Origin: Methanofervidicoccus sp. A16
GTDB taxonomy: Archaea > AGJL01 > Methanococci > Methanococcales > Methanococcaceae
DNA: 64,000 bases
Reading direction: 5' to 3'
Assembly: GCF_003351865.1 (NCBI RefSeq)
Contig: NZ_CP022242.1
Coordinates: forward strand, 1,178,001-1,242,000
Positions 27,413 to 35,338 of the stretch are shown piece by piece. The notes beneath the pieces were generated by a model. The model ran no database searches, was not told the origin of the DNA, and saw nothing but the letters and a program-made list of their open reading frames with translations. Each line of letters opens with the position of its first letter. Within the stretch, counting starts at the first letter, position 1. The position numbers were made by a program, and so were the translations under genes.

Positions 27413-28240
27413 TTATAACTCCTCTGCCAACTCCTCATCTACTGGGTTAAGTTCTTCTCCTGTAATATACTTATATAACTCCCTGTAATCACATTCTACT
27501 CCTTTCTTTCTAAAGAAACTACAGATGTTTTTAACATCCCTTATAAGTAGAGGTTTAGATAGAGGATGTCTAACAACAACCCCCTGGGAGAAATCTATAT
27601 AGTAGGGCTCTCCATCTTTAACAAGGATGTTGTACTCGGAGAGATCCCCATGAACCAACTCAGCATCGTTATATAGGATTTTCATATCCTTTCTTATTCT
27701 TTGATACATCTTCTCATAATCCACATCTGGAGCATCCTTCAGTCTTGGAGAGGGAATTCCCTTATCATCACATATTAACTCCATAAGGAGTACGTTCTCC
27801 CTTCTAAGTATAGCCTCTGGACTGTTAACGTAGTTATTTGCCCTCTTCAGATTTCTAAACTCCTTCTCAACCCAGGTATGTATAATCTTTCTAGTAGAAC
27901 TCCTACTTAGATGAAACCTTGGATCTCCCTGGATATACTTCCACATAGTTTTAAAATCACAGGTTGCAACACGATACACCTTTACAGCCAAATATCTATC
28001 TCCTTTAATTGCAGAAAAAACTGCAGATTCTTTTCCAGAGTTTATAATACCTATGTATTCATCTACATGTTTTCCACAGAGTAAACTGTAAAGTGTAAAA
28101 AGTGTCCTACGATCAAATACTCCATCTTCCGTTTTTAAATCCTCTAAAAACTTTCTCTCCCTCTCTATTATCTTCTTCTGATACTCTTTATCTATTTCTT
28201 CTTCAAAGTTGTTGGCAGAGGATTTTTTCCTCCTCCCTAT
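27413..28240 (-). CDS. rio1: Rio1-family serine/threonine kinase, apparent AUA start
   Basis: An atypical protein kinase of ribosome maturation. Kinase motifs are all present in one frame: the nucleotide loop 'INSGKESAVFSAIKGDR', the Lys of 'LAVKVYRVATCDF', the catalytic loop 'VHGDLSEYNILV' and the metal site 'YYIDFSQGV'. The only ordinary start codon in the frame is a TTG at 27991, inside the conserved core after the nucleotide loop, so it cannot be the true start. Upstream, the frame runs back to the TAA of aIF1A without ATG, GTG or TTG. An AUA at 28240-28238 sits five bases after a GGGGGG Shine-Dalgarno run and is the best start, giving about 275 residues. The aIF1A-Rio1 order is known in Methanocaldococcus. 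Confidence 0.88.
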   Translation of the reverse strand: MGRRKKSSANNFEEEIDKEYQKKIIERERKFLEDLKTEDGVFDRRTLFTLYSLLCGKHVDEYIGIINSGKESAVFSAIKGDRYLAVKVYRVATCDFKTMWKYIQGDPRFHLSRSSTRKIIHTWVEKEFRNLKRANNYVNSPEAILRRENVLLMELICDDKGIPSPRLKDAPDVDYEKMYQRIRKDMKILYNDAELVHGDLSEYNILVKDGEPYYIDFSQGVVVRHPLSKPLLIRDVKNICSFFRKKGVECDYRELYKYITGEELNPVDEELAEEL

Positions 28241-28252
28241 ACTATCCCCCCG

Positions 28253-28555
28253 TTATAAGAGATCCTTTAGATATCCTTTTTTTTCCAGCCAACTAACCTG
28301 GTTCTTGGTATATCTCCATATTATATCACACTTCTTGTCAGACTGTACCTCCCAGGGAGACACTATTACAACGTCTCCCTCCTTTATCCATATCTTCCTC
28401 TTCAACTTTCCAGGGATTCTACCCATTCTAACCTTTCCATCTACACATCTAACCCTTACCCTACTGGCTCCGAGCATCTGCTCTATAACTCCCAGTATTT
28501 CATTCTGATCCTTTTTTGGTATCCTCACCCTAATTACTTCTTCCTGATTTTCCAA
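28253..28555 (-). CDS. eif1A: Translation initiation factor 1A (aIF1A)
   Basis: A 100-residue OB-fold factor that binds the A site of the small ribosomal subunit during initiation. '[19 protein letters not shown]' and '[18 protein letters not shown]' are typical. The start is TTG with GGTGAG four bases upstream. It overlaps nothing but ends only 12 bases before the proposed Rio1 start, in the same reading frame, separated by a single TAA. The signal peptidase gene ends 4 bases upstream of its start, so three genes form a tight operon. Confidence 0.95.
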   Translation of the reverse strand: MENQEEVIRVRIPKKDQNEILGVIEQMLGASRVRVRCVDGKVRMGRIPGKLKRKIWIKEGDVVIVSPWEVQSDKKCDIIWRYTKNQVSWLEKKGYLKDLL

Positions 28556-28559
28556 CGTC

Positions 28560-29204
28560 TCACCTTTTTATATTTTTTATCTTATCTTTAATATAGTCGT
28601 AGATCATCCATATAATTATTAAAGGCAGAAATACCCATATATATTTTTTCAGGTATATAGATATATACCCTACATAAGGAATTATTAAGGGATTTCCATT
28701 AATTGTTATAACCCTCTGTTTTATCTGCTCTAAAGACACAAGTTCTGGATCGTAAATAGGATTGTTATCTCCCTTTGTAATTATGTAATAACTGCCATCA
28801 ATATTTACCTTTTCTATTACCCTATGAATCACAGGTTTAGTTTTATCTCCACTATACACTGCCAAGGTTTTATTATTTATCTGAAGGATATAATCTATTC
28901 TATTACCACTAAGAGGCCAGTGGGCTTTGTACACTACAATATCTCCAACTTCGACATCTTCAGGATTAAACTCCCAATATGCGTTTTCTACAACTACTAA
29001 ATCGCCCCTCTTCATTACAGGGTACATACTGTTAGACACTACGACGTTGACATGACTCCAAACAATGAAAAAAACTACTAAGAATAATATCCATTCAATA
29101 ATAATATTTTTTTTAGATTTTATCCACTTTAAAACTTTCTTTTTTTCTAAAGGTTTTTTGTAAATATTATCACCTGTATTTTTAATTTTAATATTTAATT
29201 CCAA
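28560..29204 (-). CDS. Signal peptidase I, archaeal (Sec11-like)
   Basis: A 214-residue membrane-bound peptidase that removes Sec signal peptides. The N-terminal membrane segment is '[15 protein letters not shown]'. The catalytic Ser lies in '[15 protein letters not shown]' and the catalytic His in '[10 protein letters not shown]', followed by '[11 protein letters not shown]', the Ser-His-Asp arrangement of the ER/archaeal type. A second hydrophobic segment lies near the C-terminus ('[14 protein letters not shown]'). The TTG at 29204 has no ribosome-binding site. AGGTGATAAT precedes an in-frame ATT at 29165, which would give a 201-residue protein beginning at the Lys-rich '[12 protein letters not shown]', so the exact start is uncertain. 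Confidence 0.9.
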   Translation of the reverse strand: MELNIKIKNTGDNIYKKPLEKKKVLKWIKSKKNIIIEWILFLVVFFIVWSHVNVVVSNSMYPVMKRGDLVVVENAYWEFNPEDVEVGDIVVYKAHWPLSGNRIDYILQINNKTLAVYSGDKTKPVIHRVIEKVNIDGSYYIITKGDNNPIYDPELVSLEQIKQRVITINGNPLIIPYVGYISIYLKKYIWVFLPLIIIWMIYDYIKDKIKNIKR

Positions 29205-29239
29205 TTAAAATTTAATAAAAAATTATTTTTATTATAAAA

Positions 29240-29450
29240 ACCCAGTCCCTATCAAAAATTTTATTAAATGGAATGGAATTTAAGAAATAATAAAAAACTA
29301 TAATTTTAAATAAAAAAGAGATATAATCCTCTAAAAAAGAATTTAACAGAAATCCTGCTCTGTTTTACCAGTATTTAATATTCAGGAACCTTCCCAAAAG
29401 GTAAGTCATATATTTTTTTAATTACCATTTTTAATAGGAAACTAAATTGT
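29240..29450 (-). repeat. MITE-like relic with core type C (inverted)
   Basis: The left end 'ACCCAGTCCCTATCAAAA' is close to the shared head. The right end 'TTAATAGGAAACTAAATTG' is a degraded inverted counterpart. The centre at 29344-29390 holds the inverted type C core ('TTAACAGAAATCCTGCTC', 'CCAGTATTTAATATTCAGG'). No flanking duplication is seen. It occupies most of the gap between signal peptidase and selD. Confidence 0.5.
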
Positions 29451-29625
29451 TATTAATGATAATTAAAACTATAAATAAAAAGGTGTTTATATTATACATA
29501 GATATAGAAACAGGGATATATATCTACCCTTTTAAAGAAAACTCTAACAGCAGAGAAGAGGCACTTTCATAGTAATATACCTTATAAAATAATTTTTAAA
29601 GAAATAAATACTTATGGTGATAACA

Positions 29626-30678
29626 TTGTCCCATAAAAACACCCTTAAAGATGTAAAACTTACAAAGATGGTAAAACTTCACGGTTGAGCATGTAAACTT
29701 CCCAACGCCCAGTTAGAGCACCTTATACAGGGAATTATCTCAGAGGAGGATTTAAGAGATGTCTATATTGGACTAGGAGATGACGGAGCAGTAGTTCTAA
29801 GGGGTGATATAGCCATAGTAAAGACAGTGGATGTCTTTACACCGATAGTGGACGATCCCTACCTTCAGGGAAAGATTGCAGGTTGCAACTCTACAAGTGA
29901 TATCTACGCTATGGGGGTGTTAGATATAACTGGAGTATTGGTAATTATGGGTATACCAGAGAATCTTCCAGTGGAGGTTTCAAGGGAGATGTTAAAGGGA
30001 TTCCAAGACTTCTGTAGAGGTGAAGGAACCACAGTGATAGGAGGGCATACTATTCTCAACCCATGGCCTCTTATAGGAGGTGCAGTGATAGGAGTAGGTA
30101 AGAAAGAAGACATACTTACCAAGGGGGGAGCCAGAGAGGGAGATAAGATAGTACTTACAAAACCTCTAGGTACTCAGACTGCAATGGCGCTCTCAAGGGT
30201 AGAAGAGGAGTATATCTCATTACTGGATATAGAGGATAGAGAGAGGGAGAAGATAATAAATAAAGCCATAGAGTTGATGACATTCTCCAACAGAAAGGGA
30301 TTGTTAGCCCTTAGAGAACTTGAGAGAGAGGTAGGTAGGAGGGTAGGCCATGCAATGACTGACATTACAGGCTTCGGTATATTAGGCCACGGTAATGAGA
30401 TGGCTAAACAGAGTAACGTTGAGATAGTGATACATACACTACCTGTAATAAAGGGTACCGAGCGCCTAGCCCCTCTCTTTGGACATCCATTGTTGGAGGG
30501 GTATGGAGCAGAGACTGCAGGGGGTCTTTTTATATCCGTAGATAGGGAGTACACTGAAGATCTCATAGAGAAACTTCAGAAGTATGGGTGTTATGGGTTT
30601 GAAGTTGGAGAGGTTAAAAGAAAGGGCGTTGGGAAGGCGTATCTAAGTAGAGACGTAAAGATAGTAGGTGTAGAGTAG
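29626..30678 (+). CDS. selD: Selenophosphate synthetase, selenocysteine-containing
   Basis: Makes selenophosphate, the selenium donor for Sec-tRNA. The gene has an in-frame TGA at 29686-29688 in 'KLHG-Sec-ACKLP', exactly where SelD enzymes carry their catalytic Cys or Sec. The frame then runs open to TAG at 30676. Other motifs include 'GLGDDGAVV', 'TVDVFTPIVDDPY', 'GGHTILNPWPLIGG' and 'DITGFGILGHGNEM'. About 350 residues. The start is TTG 29626 with GGTGATAAC upstream; ATG 29614 is in frame but overlaps that site. A SECIS hairpin follows the stop. It supplies selenium for FruA in this window. Confidence 0.95.
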
Positions 30679-30709
30679 GACATCCCGAACCTGTAAAGGA
30701 GGGATGTCC
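30679..30709 (+). promoter_or_regulatory. SECIS element of selD
   Basis: The hairpin begins right after the selD stop. GACATCCC pairs with GGGATGTC (extendable by the G of the TAG stop), followed by the GAA / A internal loop, a CC/GG pair and an apical loop 'TGTAAA'. This is the same layout as the fruA SECIS and supports Sec insertion at 29686-29688. Confidence 0.88.
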
Positions 30710-30729
30710 AAAAGATATTAGGTGAAAAT

Positions 30730-31641
30730 GTGAGAATACTTGTCACAGGTGGTGCTGGATTTATAGGGAGCCATGTTGTAGATCATCTCCTAAAAAATAA
30801 CTATACCGTTATAGTTTTGGACAATCTCAGCACTGGAAATATAAAAAACCTAAATAAAAAGGTTAAATTCATAAAAGGAGATATTAGGGATAAAAATTTA
30901 GATTTTAGAGATATAGACGGAGTTATTCACCTAGGTGCCCAGGTGAACGTTAGAACCTCCTTAGAAAAACCTCTCTACGACTGCGATGTAAATGTTATGG
31001 GAACTCTAAATATTCTAGAAACTATTAGGAGATACGACGTTGAAAAGATAGTTTTTGCCTCCTCTGTTGCGGTGTATGGAGATCCAAAGTATCTACCAGT
31101 GGATGAGGAGCACCCTAAGAAGCCCTTAAGTCCATATGGGTTGAGTAAGTACTGCGGTGAGAGATATATAGAACTATATGGTGATCTCTACGGTATAGAC
31201 TACACTATTTTAAGGTATTCAAATGTCTATGGAGAGAGGCAGGATCCAAGGGGGGAATCTGGAGTTGTAAGTATCTTCATAGAGAGTATGCTTAAGGGTA
31301 AGGTACCTACTATCTACGGAGATGGGTATCAAACGAGGGATTTTGTATATGTTGGAGATGTTGCAAGGGGCACCATTATGGCTTTAAATTGGAAGAATAA
31401 GGTAGTGAACATCGGTACAGGAAAGGAAACTTCTATCAATCAGTTGTATAATACAATATCAGATATTTTAGATTTTAAGGAGAAACCTATATATTCAGAT
31501 CCTCGAGAAGGTGAGATATATAGAATGGTGGTAAATATAGAGAGGGCCTTAGATCTCCAATGGAAACCTATTGTTGACTTAAGGGAGGGCATTAGGAGAA
31601 CTATAGAGTGGATGAAGGAGTATTTAAGAGGAACATGCTAG
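30730..31641 (+). CDS. NAD-dependent sugar epimerase/dehydratase (UDP-glucose 4-epimerase-like)
   Basis: A 303-residue short-chain (extended) dehydrogenase. It has the NAD-binding 'VTGGAGFIGSHVVDHL', Asp at the end of beta-2 ('VLDNLSTGN'), the catalytic Ser ('FASSVAVYGD') and Tyr-x3-Lys ('YGLSKYCGE'). It resembles GalE-type epimerases of archaea, acting on nucleotide sugars for glycans or the S-layer. Substrate choice cannot be told. The start is GTG 30730 with GGTGA four bases upstream; a nearby ATG is out of frame. It is close behind the selD SECIS and might be co-transcribed with selD. Confidence 0.88.
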   Translation: MRILVTGGAGFIGSHVVDHLLKNNYTVIVLDNLSTGNIKNLNKKVKFIKGDIRDKNLDFRDIDGVIHLGAQVNVRTSLEKPLYDCDVNVMGTLNILETIRRYDVEKIVFASSVAVYGDPKYLPVDEEHPKKPLSPYGLSKYCGERYIELYGDLYGIDYTILRYSNVYGERQDPRGESGVVSIFIESMLKGKVPTIYGDGYQTRDFVYVGDVARGTIMALNWKNKVVNIGTGKETSINQLYNTISDILDFKEKPIYSDPREGEIYRMVVNIERALDLQWKPIVDLREGIRRTIEWMKEYLRGTC

Positions 31642-31819
31642 ATACCTCTTACTTGACTTTTCAAGTGTTTGAGACCTTTGGAGAAGATTTTTTTGCTCTT
31701 TTATTTTTTATATATTAAACCTATAAAATTATTTAACTAAATATGTTTAATTAATTTATTTGAATCTTATAAAGTTAAAAATTAATGTTTATTTAAATAA
31801 AAAATATCATTAAAAAAAG

Positions 31820-33373
31820 ATGTGTGTTAATATGAGAGATATAATAAAGGAGGCTGTTAACAGTTTAGATGCATGTTTAGAGTTAAGGAGAGAGGTTATT
31901 AAAAGGATACTTAGAGGAAAATTATCTGAAAGTGATATAATAGAGATAGTGGATACAGTAGATGATCTAAGTATGGAAGATATTCAGAAACTTGGAAGTA
32001 ACTTCAGGAGGTTCCCCCTAGGTTGTGATGTAGTGGAGATTGGAGTAGGTCCCTGTGCCTCCTCATTGACACTTAGGGAACTCCTAGAGAACTGCACCCT
32101 GGCAGATTATATAGGTTTTCCCATTCATGTATGTGCCTATGCCCTTGGAGATATAGGGGAGAGGGTGGGAATATCTCCTTTAGAGGTCTTTAAGAGGATC
32201 TATGAGATGGTGAAGGTGCCCATAGATCTTGATCACTTCGGTATGTACGGTCCAATGAGGTTTCCCAAGGAAATAACCCACTGTTATGGAGAGTGCTACT
32301 ACCTTGGAGGGCCCTTTAGAGAGTGTCCAAGGGGTAGGATACATGGGAGACTGATAGAGAAGGAGAATGAGTATTCCCACGAGTTCCACCAGTGGATAGA
32401 ACTTGCCTCCACAGTGTGTATAAACGTTGTAGAGGAGCAGGGGGGGACGGGACATGCCCCTCCACTTGAGGAGATGAAGGTTGTGGCAGAGGCCTGTAAA
32501 AAATACGGTAAAGGGTTAGAGGGAATATTTCATATTGGGGATGGATACGATGATCTTATAGAGGGTATTAAATCCTGTATTGAATTGGATGTAGATGTAT
32601 TTGTCATCGAGGGGGCACCATTTAACTGTGCAAAGGATAGATTGAAGGCATTTGCAAAGGCGACAACTGTAAGTCGTATACTTGTTAAGGGAGGGGTTGT
32701 AGGTACAAATGGTGCCTACGAGGATGAGTGTAGAGTGGGACTTAGAAGTGGGTTAAATGTAATACTCAGTGGTTTTAAGGATAACCACCATGGTTATATG
32801 TGTGGATACTCCCCAAGGAGTGCTAAAAGGGGGAACTTTGGACTTCCAAGGGTGTTGAGTATAATAAAGGAGGAGATTGAGGGTAATAAGTTGGATACTG
32901 CTCTAATGGACAGTACCCTATCTAAGGCTATAGTGAGAGGATGTAAGTTTTTAAACTATAGAGGAGATAGTATGATATATCCTAACACCCTTGGAAGCTT
33001 CTTTATAGGTGATGCCCACTGGGTGGCATTTAGAAATAGTAATTTCTATAGGATAGAGAGATACGATAAAACCTTGGACGATATTGAAAGGGTTGATAGA
33101 CTGGGATTACTGGGAGGTAGGTATATAGCCTGGGCAATGTCAAAGGTTTTAGAACCTGAGGAGGTGTATATCAGCGATCCAGATCCCTGGGTGGAGAGAT
33201 CTACTGTAAAGGTACTTAGAGACGCTGGGATAGATGCCTATGGATGCAATGGAAGGGATGAAGAGGTACTGAAAAATGCAGATAAGACTTATATAACCTC
33301 CTTTATCCCTGAGATAGTACTGAAGATTAAAAGAAGATTCAAGGGCGAACGGAATTTAGAGAGTTTGATATAA
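31820..33373 (+). CDS. hmdC: [Fe]-hydrogenase cofactor-associated protein, HmdC/HcgG-like
   Basis: A 517-residue cytoplasmic protein. I assign it to HmdC (HcgG), a family found with the methenyl-H4MPT hydrogenase Hmd and needed for its iron-guanylylpyridinol cofactor. The assignment rests on overall resemblance and methanogen restriction, not on a catalytic motif. Cys- and His-rich stretches such as 'THCYGECYYLGGPF', 'HGYMCGYSPRSAK' and 'EEQGGTGHAPP' suggest a metal- or ligand-binding protein, and the C-terminal third ('GLLGGRYIAWAMSKVLE') has a Rossmann-like feel. hmd itself is not in the window. A weaker hcg candidate (an E1-like protein) is at 43.8 kb. It appears to be a single-gene unit. 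Confidence 0.6.
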   Translation: MCVNMRDIIKEAVNSLDACLELRREVIKRILRGKLSESDIIEIVDTVDDLSMEDIQKLGSNFRRFPLGCDVVEIGVGPCASSLTLRELLENCTLADYIGFPIHVCAYALGDIGERVGISPLEVFKRIYEMVKVPIDLDHFGMYGPMRFPKEITHCYGECYYLGGPFRECPRGRIHGRLIEKENEYSHEFHQWIELASTVCINVVEEQGGTGHAPPLEEMKVVAEACKKYGKGLEGIFHIGDGYDDLIEGIKSCIELDVDVFVIEGAPFNCAKDRLKAFAKATTVSRILVKGGVVGTNGAYEDECRVGLRSGLNVILSGFKDNHHGYMCGYSPRSAKRGNFGLPRVLSIIKEEIEGNKLDTALMDSTLSKAIVRGCKFLNYRGDSMIYPNTLGSFFIGDAHWVAFRNSNFYRIERYDKTLDDIERVDRLGLLGGRYIAWAMSKVLEPEEVYISDPDPWVERSTVKVLRDAGIDAYGCNGRDEEVLKNADKTYITSFIPEIVLKIKRRFKGERNLESLI

Positions 33374-33595
33374 GATAGGAGCCGCCCTCGTGAGGGATTA
33401 AGTAGATACGTGAGTAAATCTTCTATCCTTTAAATCCACCCTCACAATGGACTTGGGTTTCATTAGTTTCAACTCTTTTATGGATTCATTAATCCTACTC
33501 AGGACAACCTAAGTCTTTGCATAAAAAGGTTAAACACTCCAACGAACTACTATTCTAATTTTTATTAAAAATTATATTTTAAAAAAATTTATTAT

Positions 33596-33985
33596 ACCCT
33601 AGTTCCCACCAAAGTAATAATATAAAAAATAATAACAAAAACCCTAATTCCCATCAAAATGATAATTTAAAGAATAATAAAAATAATTATAAAAAAATAA
33701 TAAAATAAAAAAATAAAGAAAATGTTTAAAAATAAAAAACTTCTATTATCCCAGATACAGCATTTTAAAAAGAAGATAGAAGGAAAATGATCCTCTGAAT
33801 ATCTTTTAATACAGGGATTCAAAATAAGATCTCCTGTCTTATCTAAATGATCAGAAAGATCTTAGGATATTTAATATTTTTTATATATAGATTTTATACT
33901 GATTATTTTAATCATGAGTTTTATTAATAATGATTATTATTATTTTCATTATTCTTTTAATCACTACTTGGATGGGAACTAAGGT
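33596..33985 (+). mobile_element. MITE-like element, core type B (copy B2), double head, 8-bp target duplication
   Basis: A 390 bp non-coding element. The outer head at 33596 ('ACCCTAGTTCCCACCAAAG') is followed 45 bases later by a second head at 33641 ('ACCCTAATTCCCATCAAAA'). The right end is 'GGATGGGAACTAAGGT'. Exact direct repeats TTTATTAT flank the outer pair at 33588-33595 and 33986-33993, so the double head moved as one unit. The type B core occupies about 33745-33880. Confidence 0.8.
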
Positions 33986-34041
33986 TTTATTATAATTATT
34001 TTTAAAATATTGACTTTATAAATCTCTAATAGGTGGTTTAA

Positions 34042-34401
34042 ATGAAAAAATCACTTATAATTTTAGGACTAATACTATCTATAGTTATTTCTCCCGTATA
34101 TGGGTTATCAAATCTAAATATAAACATAACAACGAATTCTTCAGACTCTAAGGTTGGAGGTGTGATGGTAATCACTAAAAAGGTTAATTCCTCCGAAGAA
34201 ATTAACTGTCATATAAGGTTTGAAATTAACCCAATAGTAATACTATTCCCTGATTATGGATTCTTTGTAGATAAGGATAGTATATTCAAGTACTCCTACA
34301 AAGTAAGTACCATACCTGAAAGGACAGTGATCCACCTAAACATTCTAGGAATAAAGATAGATATGGTGATTAATAGGGCTCTATACCTGCGCCACCTGTA
34401 G
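34042..34401 (+). CDS. Small exported protein, probably frameshifted near its end
   Basis: A 119-residue protein with a clear signal peptide ('LIILGLILSIVISPVYG') and a beta-rich mature part; I do not recognise the family. The frame ends in 'RALYLRHL' at 34401. In another frame, overlapping from about 34382, the sequence reads 'PPVDSTYIFQNAGKGSFRF' and continues to TAA at 34475, which looks like the original C-terminus. A one-base change near 34380 would give a 143-residue protein. It may be a frameshift mutation or a sequencing error. GGTGG precedes the ATG. The gene sits directly after a MITE-like element. Confidence 0.55.
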   Translation: MKKSLIILGLILSIVISPVYGLSNLNINITTNSSDSKVGGVMVITKKVNSSEEINCHIRFEINPIVILFPDYGFFVDKDSIFKYSYKVSTIPERTVIHLNILGIKIDMVINRALYLRHL

Positions 34402-34475
34402 ATAGTACTTACATCTTTCAAAATGCAGGAAAAGGATCGTTCAGATTTATTATTACCAACAGTACTAATATTTAA

Positions 34476-34819
34476 AAAATCCCGATCAATATCTAAAGAT
34501 AATCTAAAGGTAAAATGACTCCTAATTAATCTTTTTAGAGATTTTACTCAAAAAAAAGAATAGTGGATAAAGTATCCTCAGATACCCCAGGTCTCCTCAT
34601 AGATCAGTAGGGATGACTCTCATCATCGGATGTTTTATTATTATGATAACATTGGAAATATAATATAAAAAAGAGTTAAAATCTCATTGTCTATATTTCC
34701 AAAATATGAGGGAGAGCAATTATCTATTCTAATTAATTTCTTTAAAGACTCATTATTCTTTAATAATTAATTTAATAACTATTTTTTAAATATTTATTTT
34801 TTATTTTTTACCAGAACTT
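34476..34819. other. Non-coding gap
   Basis: 344 bases between the small exported protein and the end of leuD. There are short GC-richer patches (34570-34640) but no open frame, no tRNA-like fold and no match to the dispersed cores that I can see. Confidence 0.4.
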
Positions 34820-35326
34820 TTAATAACCCTTTAACTTCCTCTTCTTTAAGTAGGGCATCAACCCTCCATCCTTTAAGATCTCCATCATAAACTCTGGCAA
34901 TCTCTGAGCCTCTAACTCTACACCTGTTGTAAGGTTTTTCACAATCCCCCTATTAAGATCCACCCTTAAAATATCCCCTTCTTTAACATGTCTCCTTATC
35001 CCCTTACACTCCAAAAGTGGAAGGCCTATATTAATAGCATTCCTGTAGAATATCCTTGCAAAACTCTCTGCAATCACTAAGGAAATACCTAAACCCTTCA
35101 AACCCATTGGAGCATGCTCCCTTGAACTCCCTGAACCGAAGTTCTTTCCCCCTACTATAATATCTCCCTCTTTAGCCTTCTTGGGAAACTCAGGATCTAC
35201 ACCAGTCATCGCATACCTTGCCAACTCCTCCTCTGTGGTATATACCAGATACCTCGCTGGCAGGATGGCATCTGTATCTATGTTATCGCCAAATACCCAT
35301 GCTCTACCCTCTATTATCCACTCCAT
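34820..35326 (-). CDS. leuD: 3-isopropylmalate dehydratase small subunit
   Basis: A 168-residue aconitase-swivel subunit. It has 'GDNIDTDAILPARYLVYT' and the family motif 'KNFGSGSSREHAP'. In methanogens the loop following the DTD motif separates the two paralogues: YLRT in the homoaconitase subunit and YLVY/M in isopropylmalate isomerase. Here it is YLVY, pointing to leucine biosynthesis (2- to 3-isopropylmalate). The large subunit gene is elsewhere. AGGAGGTG lies seven bases upstream of the ATG, 12 bases after the thrC stop, so thrC-leuD form an operon. Confidence 0.88.
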   Translation of the reverse strand: MEWIIEGRAWVFGDNIDTDAILPARYLVYTTEEELARYAMTGVDPEFPKKAKEGDIIVGGKNFGSGSSREHAPMGLKGLGISLVIAESFARIFYRNAINIGLPLLECKGIRRHVKEGDILRVDLNRGIVKNLTTGVELEAQRLPEFMMEILKDGGLMPYLKKRKLKGY

Positions 35327-35338
35327 ACTTTACACCTC

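Noticed and set aside
28102-28508. Plus-strand open frames over aIF1A and Rio1
   Set aside because: They are antisense to two conserved genes with intact motifs, with no domain or ribosome-binding site.
29686-29688. selD as a pseudogene because of an internal TGA
   Set aside because: The TGA is at the catalytic Sec/Cys position, homology continues on both sides, and a SECIS follows the true stop.
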